Shown here: piece after piece, positions 6,179-8,668 of the stretch | Layout of the letters: each line of letters begins with the position of its first letter | Position numbering within the stretch: the first letter of the stretch is position 1 | Source of the DNA: Smithella sp. | Lineage (GTDB): Bacteria; Desulfobacterota; Syntrophia; Syntrophales; Smithellaceae | NCBI GenBank assembly: GCA_012797505.1 | Contig: JAAZOZ010000329.1 | Location: 1 to 8,668 of the forward strand | Direction of reading: 5' to 3' | DNA length: 8,668 nt | Made by a program: the position numbers and the translations under genes | Notes under the pieces: model-generated | Seen by the model: only the letters and a program-made list of their open reading frames with translations | Told to the model about the DNA's origin: nothing | Database searches by the model: none

Positions 6179-6772
6179 TCATGATTTGATCGCATCGACA
6201 GCCACAACATCCTTGTAGGGCGTTTCTCCCTGGCAGCTGCGGCATTTGTCTCCGTCGCGCGTCGGATAGGCCTCGCCGCAGACCGGACACACAGCCACCG
6301 GCCCCATTTTCCTGCGGCGGACCTTTTCCGGTTCAACCTGCACCTGCTGGATGCTCAGCAATTGATGCCCCGCCTCTTTGATTTGCGCCAGAAGGACATC
6401 CGGATTCTGCTCGCTCTTCTTCTTTTTCTTTAAATACCAGTCGTGGATTTCCGGCCAGGCTTTCAATTTTTCCATATCGAGATAAACCCGCACGCCCTTC
6501 CCGCTGTATTTTTCATACAGCGTTACGGCAAATTTGCCGAAGGGAACCACGGAAAGCCAGCCGTTGCCGATCGTGCAGGGGGTCAGAATCTGGACGGCGT
6601 CGGGAAGACAGACCGGCGTTTCGCAGACCGCGTCGAAAAAATCACCCGCCGGCAGATGCTTCATCGCAAGATCCACGATAAAACCGCCGATGATCAGGCC
6701 GGGGGCCAGATTGCCGTGAAATGATTTGACCAGATGCAGATACTCTTCGTAGGAATAGGTACAGATGTTCAT
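6179..6772 (-). CDS. fmdE: FmdE family protein with C-terminal zinc ribbon
   Basis: Related to subunit E of molybdenum formylmethanofuran dehydrogenase (FmdE family), found in many bacteria without that enzyme and often beside molybdate transport genes. The 197-residue product has the N-terminal FHGNLAPGLIIGG block (residues 18-30), Cys55 and Cys66 in the VCLPDAVQILTPCTIGNGWL region (54-73), the GKFAVTLYEK strand (79-88), a Lys-rich linker (115-119) and a treble-clef-like zinc ribbon, Cys162-x2-Cys165 and Cys177-x2-Cys180. Where many members have FHGH-CPG, this one has Asn21 and Ala23, removing a His and a Cys. An upstream in-frame ATG at 6979 would lie deep inside modC; the ATG at 6772 has AAGGAG 11 nt upstream and begins the family domain, so it is preferred. 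Metal or pterin delivery has been suggested for the family; the function is unproven. Confidence 0.85.
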   Translation of the reverse strand: MNICTYSYEEYLHLVKSFHGNLAPGLIIGGFIVDLAMKHLPAGDFFDAVCETPVCLPDAVQILTPCTIGNGWLSVVPFGKFAVTLYEKYSGKGVRVYLDMEKLKAWPEIHDWYLKKKKKSEQNPDVLLAQIKEAGHQLLSIQQVQVEPEKVRRRKMGPVAVCPVCGEAYPTRDGDKCRSCQGETPYKDVVAVDAIKS

Positions 6773-6796
6773 GATTATTTTTGCTCCTTGAACCCG

Positions 6797-6822
6797 CAGG
6801 AAACCGTCATGACGGTTTCCTG
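6797..6822. repeat. 26-bp perfect palindrome between modC and fmdE
   Basis: CAGGAAACCGTCA (6797-6809) is followed directly by its exact reverse complement TGACGGTTTCCTG (6810-6822). In the minus-strand message it would form a long, GC-rich hairpin 8 nt after the modC stop and just before the fmdE ribosome site (6784-6789). There is no T-run on either strand, so it is not a normal Rho-independent terminator. It could be an intercistronic stabiliser or processing site, a partial attenuator, or a dimer-binding site for an internal promoter. Confidence 0.75.
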
Positions 6823-6830
6823 TGTAATGA

Positions 6831-7544
6831 TCAGTAAACCAGCGACAGGCGCGGTTCGCGCGCTCCCCTGGCGGATATCCCCTCGCCCGGCTCCCGCGTA
6901 ATGGTGCGCTGCATCCAGCCGCGGTCGATCTTTCCGTCCACAACCGGCAGAATCTCATCGGCCAGAAACAGGGCTTCATGGATGTCGTGCGTCACGTAAA
7001 TAACGGGACAGGACAGCCTCCCCTTCAGGATTTTCAGCTCTTCCCGCAAGCCGCGGCGCGTAACCACATCCAGCGCGGAAAACGGCTCATCGAGCAGGAG
7101 CAGGCGCGGATGCCGGGCCAGCGCCTGGCAGATCGCGCAGCGCTGACGCTCGCCGCCGGAAACCATGTGCGGCTTGCGTTTTTTCAAATGGCTGATTTTG
7201 AAAAGCTCGAAGAGGTCATGGACCTCCTTTTTGCTTTCCGCGGCAAACGCCGCGTTGTCGAACAGGTTGAGATGCGGAAAAAGGCTGTAGTCCTGAAAAA
7301 CATACCCCAGCCGTCGTTTCTGAGGCTTCAGATGAATATTCCTTGCGGAATCGAACCAGACCTCATCGCCGAATACCACACGTCCGGCATCCGGCATCGT
7401 CAACCCCGCCAGCATCCGGATGACCGTGGTCTTGCCGCCGCCGGACGGGCCGATCATCACCAGCATTTTCCCCGCCCGGCAGGCGAAAGAAATCTCCAGA
7501 TCGAAATATTTCAGTCTCTTGCGGAATGAGGCGGAAAGGGTCAT
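6831..7544 (-). CDS. modC: Molybdate/tungstate ABC transporter ATP-binding protein ModC, short form without TOBE domain
   Basis: Cytoplasmic ATPase that powers oxyanion uptake through ModB. All ABC motifs are present: Walker A GPSGGGKTT (residues 32-40), Q-loop Gln84 in YVFQDYSLFPHL, signature VSGGERQR (128-135), Walker B LLLLDEP (148-154), D-loop SALD (156-159) and switch His186 in VTHD. The segment after the signature reads CAICQALARHP where most members have VAIARAL. Its 237 residues end soon after the ATPase core; E. coli ModC is about 352 residues because of a C-terminal molybdate-binding MOP/TOBE domain, which is absent. The short tail (about 207-237) resembles no domain I know. The ATG overlaps the modB stop by 4 bp, indicating tight coupling. 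Assignment to Mo/W rather than another anion rests on ModA and ModB. Confidence 0.92.
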   Translation of the reverse strand: MTLSASFRKRLKYFDLEISFACRAGKMLVMIGPSGGGKTTVIRMLAGLTMPDAGRVVFGDEVWFDSARNIHLKPQKRRLGYVFQDYSLFPHLNLFDNAAFAAESKKEVHDLFELFKISHLKKRKPHMVSGGERQRCAICQALARHPRLLLLDEPFSALDVVTRRGLREELKILKGRLSCPVIYVTHDIHEALFLADEILPVVDGKIDRGWMQRTITREPGEGISARGAREPRLSLVY

Positions 7545-8200
7545 GCGCCGGCCCTCGCGTTGAGTCTGTTGATCAGCAATAAAAAGGCGTAGCTGATCGG
7601 AATGAAGCTGAGCGCGATCAGTCCGGCGGCCTCGTAGTTCATCATTTCGACGGCTTCATAAATGGCGATGGACGCCACTTTGGTTTCTCCGGGAATGCTG
7701 CCGCCGACCATCAACAGCACGCCGAAGGCGCCGATCGAGTGCAGAAAAACCAGCACCGCGGCCGCGGCAATGCCGGCAACCGAATTGGGAATAATCACGC
7801 GCAAAAAGGCGGCGCGCTTCGACAGGCCGAGGATGTAAGCATTTTCCAGCAGGCGGCGGTCGATCTTCTGGAAGGCCGCCTTCATCGGCTGGACGGCAAA
7901 CGGAACGGAATAAACGACGGACGCAATAGTGATGCCGAGGAAAGTGAACAAAAGGGAGCCTCCGGTCGCGGCTTCCCAGACCCGTCCGGCCCAGCCCCGG
8001 GGTCCCATGACGATAATCAGATAAAATCCGATCACGGTCGGCGGCAGAGCCATCGGAAGATAAATCAGCGCCTCCACAAGCGATTTTCCGGGGAAGCGGG
8101 CGTAGGCCAGCAGATAGGCCACCGGCGCGGCCAGTACCATCAGAACAAGCGTCGTCACCAGGGCCAGTTTCAGCGTCACATAAAGCGCAAGATAATCCAT
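7541..8200 (-). CDS. modB: Molybdate/tungstate ABC transporter permease ModB
   Basis: Inner-membrane channel subunit of the oxyanion importer. The 219 residues contain about five or six hydrophobic segments (near 7-32, 42-64, 83-106, 140-165 and 190-211). The cytoplasmic EAA loop, which docks on ModC, is ENAYILGLSKRAAFLRVIIP (119-138), with the conserved Gly125 and the final Ile-Pro. PMALPPTVIGFYLI (49-62) and the GAFGVLLMVGGSIPGET block (157-173) are typical of ModB. The chosen ATG (8198-8200) is the family start. It is 2 bp after the modA stop, has no clear Shine-Dalgarno sequence (upstream GGTTACCGGT), and is probably coupled to modA translation. A longer in-frame reading up to 8485 would overlap modA and contains no ModB sequence. 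Confidence 0.93.
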   Translation of the reverse strand: MDYLALYVTLKLALVTTLVLMVLAAPVAYLLAYARFPGKSLVEALIYLPMALPPTVIGFYLIIVMGPRGWAGRVWEAATGGSLLFTFLGITIASVVYSVPFAVQPMKAAFQKIDRRLLENAYILGLSKRAAFLRVIIPNSVAGIAAAAVLVFLHSIGAFGVLLMVGGSIPGETKVASIAIYEAVEMMNYEAAGLIALSFIPISYAFLLLINRLNARAGA

Positions 8201-8202
8201 AT

Positions 8203-8668
8203 TTACCGGTAACCGTATTTCTTCTTCGTTTTGGCGGCGTCGGCGCCGAGCAGATAGGCCATCAACAGTTCGGCGCATTTTTGATTTTTGGATTTTTTCA
8301 AGATACACCCGGCCTGCACAATGTCCGGCGCTTCCGGAATGCTGAAGAAGCAGCCGTTTTTTCCCTGCGGGCTTGCCGCGGCGGAAAGCGCGCAAAACCC
8401 GGCATCCACCGCCTGTGTGCTGGCGTACTGGAAGGCCTGCGCGATATCCTGGCCGTTGACCAGTTTGTCCTGCAGCGCATCCCACAGTCCGGTTTTTTGG
8501 AGGGCCGCCTTTGCCGCCGCGCCGTAAGGAGCGGTGACGGGATTGGCAATCGAGATCTTTTTAATCCTGTTGTTCTTCAGCGCTTCCTGCCAGGTTGGCG
8601 CTTTACAGAAATTGGGGTCGGCCGACCACAGAATGGCCTGTCCGCGCGCATAAATAAACGTCCCGTCC
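8203..8668 (-). CDS. modA: Molybdate-binding periplasmic protein ModA, C-terminal part (5' end beyond window)
   Basis: The last 154 or so codons of the extracytoplasmic molybdate/tungstate receptor that feeds ModB. Reading from 8667, the sequence runs from YARGQAILWS through IANPVTAPYGAAAKAALQK and QYASTQAVDAGFCALSAA to a stop at 8203-8205. The ANP-APYG-AA block, followed by the QAVDAGF segment, is characteristic of ModA and its hinge and ligand-binding side. Three Cys residues in the FCALS, GCFFS and QAGC stretches, plus two more, are an unusually high number for a periplasmic protein; some may form disulfides. The signal peptide and first domain are outside the window, as is the operon promoter. 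The stop is 2 bp before modB. Confidence 0.93.
   Translation of the reverse strand, partial: DGTFIYARGQAILWSADPNFCKAPTWQEALKNNRIKKISIANPVTAPYGAAAKAALQKTGLWDALQDKLVNGQDIAQAFQYASTQAVDAGFCALSAAASPQGKNGCFFSIPEAPDIVQAGCILKKSKNQKCAELLMAYLLGADAAKTKKKYGYR

Noticed and set aside
5477..6184. Plus-strand open frame opposite the DUF364 gene
   Set aside because: The Arg/Gly-rich translation lacks domain features, and the minus strand has the DUF4213/DUF364 protein.
6773..6979. N-terminal extension of FmdE into modC
   Set aside because: The extension is modC read in another frame; the FmdE domain starts at 6772 with its own ribosome site.
1..8668. CRISPR array, transposon ends, tRNA or rRNA genes
   Set aside because: I found no spaced direct repeats, transposase-like proteins or RNA gene signatures.

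Overview
The window most resembles an anaerobic Desulfobacterota (former Deltaproteobacteria) chromosome, possibly a syntroph or sulfate reducer. This is inferred from gene content: a periplasmic selenocysteine formate dehydrogenase, an FmdE protein without a formylmethanofuran dehydrogenase in view, a DUF364 protein, and moderately high GC coding DNA with strong AGGAGG-type ribosome sites. No marker gene fixes the taxon. The theme is molybdenum (or tungsten): a Mo/W enzyme, a Mo-storage-like protein, a molybdate importer and two proteins often tied to metal or molybdate loci.

Region 1 (1-1770, minus) is the 5' two-thirds of a Tat-exported, selenocysteine-containing formate dehydrogenase alpha subunit. 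An in-frame UGA at 1213-1215 is almost certainly read as Sec, because homology continues unbroken beyond it to the window edge. Region 2 (1771-2204) is a divergent control region. It holds a strong sigma70-like promoter for fdhA, a perfect 8+8 palindrome about 72 bp upstream of the predicted fdhA start point, a leader hairpin, and a second strong sigma70-like promoter facing right.

Region 3 (2205-5380, plus) is a probable four-gene operon. It encodes a short bacterial relative of the archaeal tRNA-Ile2 agmatidine synthetase TiaS, an unrecognised 73-aa protein, an amino-acid-kinase-fold protein strongly resembling the molybdenum storage protein MosA/MosB, and a UMF1/Atg22-like MFS transporter. 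Region 4 (5402-8668, minus, convergent) is a modA(partial)-modB-modC-fmdE-DUF4213/DUF364 operon, with modA running off the right edge.

Together the genes suggest a metal-supply module: ModABC imports the oxyanion, the MoSto-like protein could buffer or store it, and the formate dehydrogenase consumes it through its pterin cofactor. The roles of the TiaS-like protein, the 73-aa protein, the MFS transporter, FmdE and the DUF364 protein are unknown. Their linkage makes them candidates for molybdenum handling. Several starts were moved inward from the longest reading frame on the basis of ribosome sites and neighbouring genes (2945, 4046, 6772, 8200).
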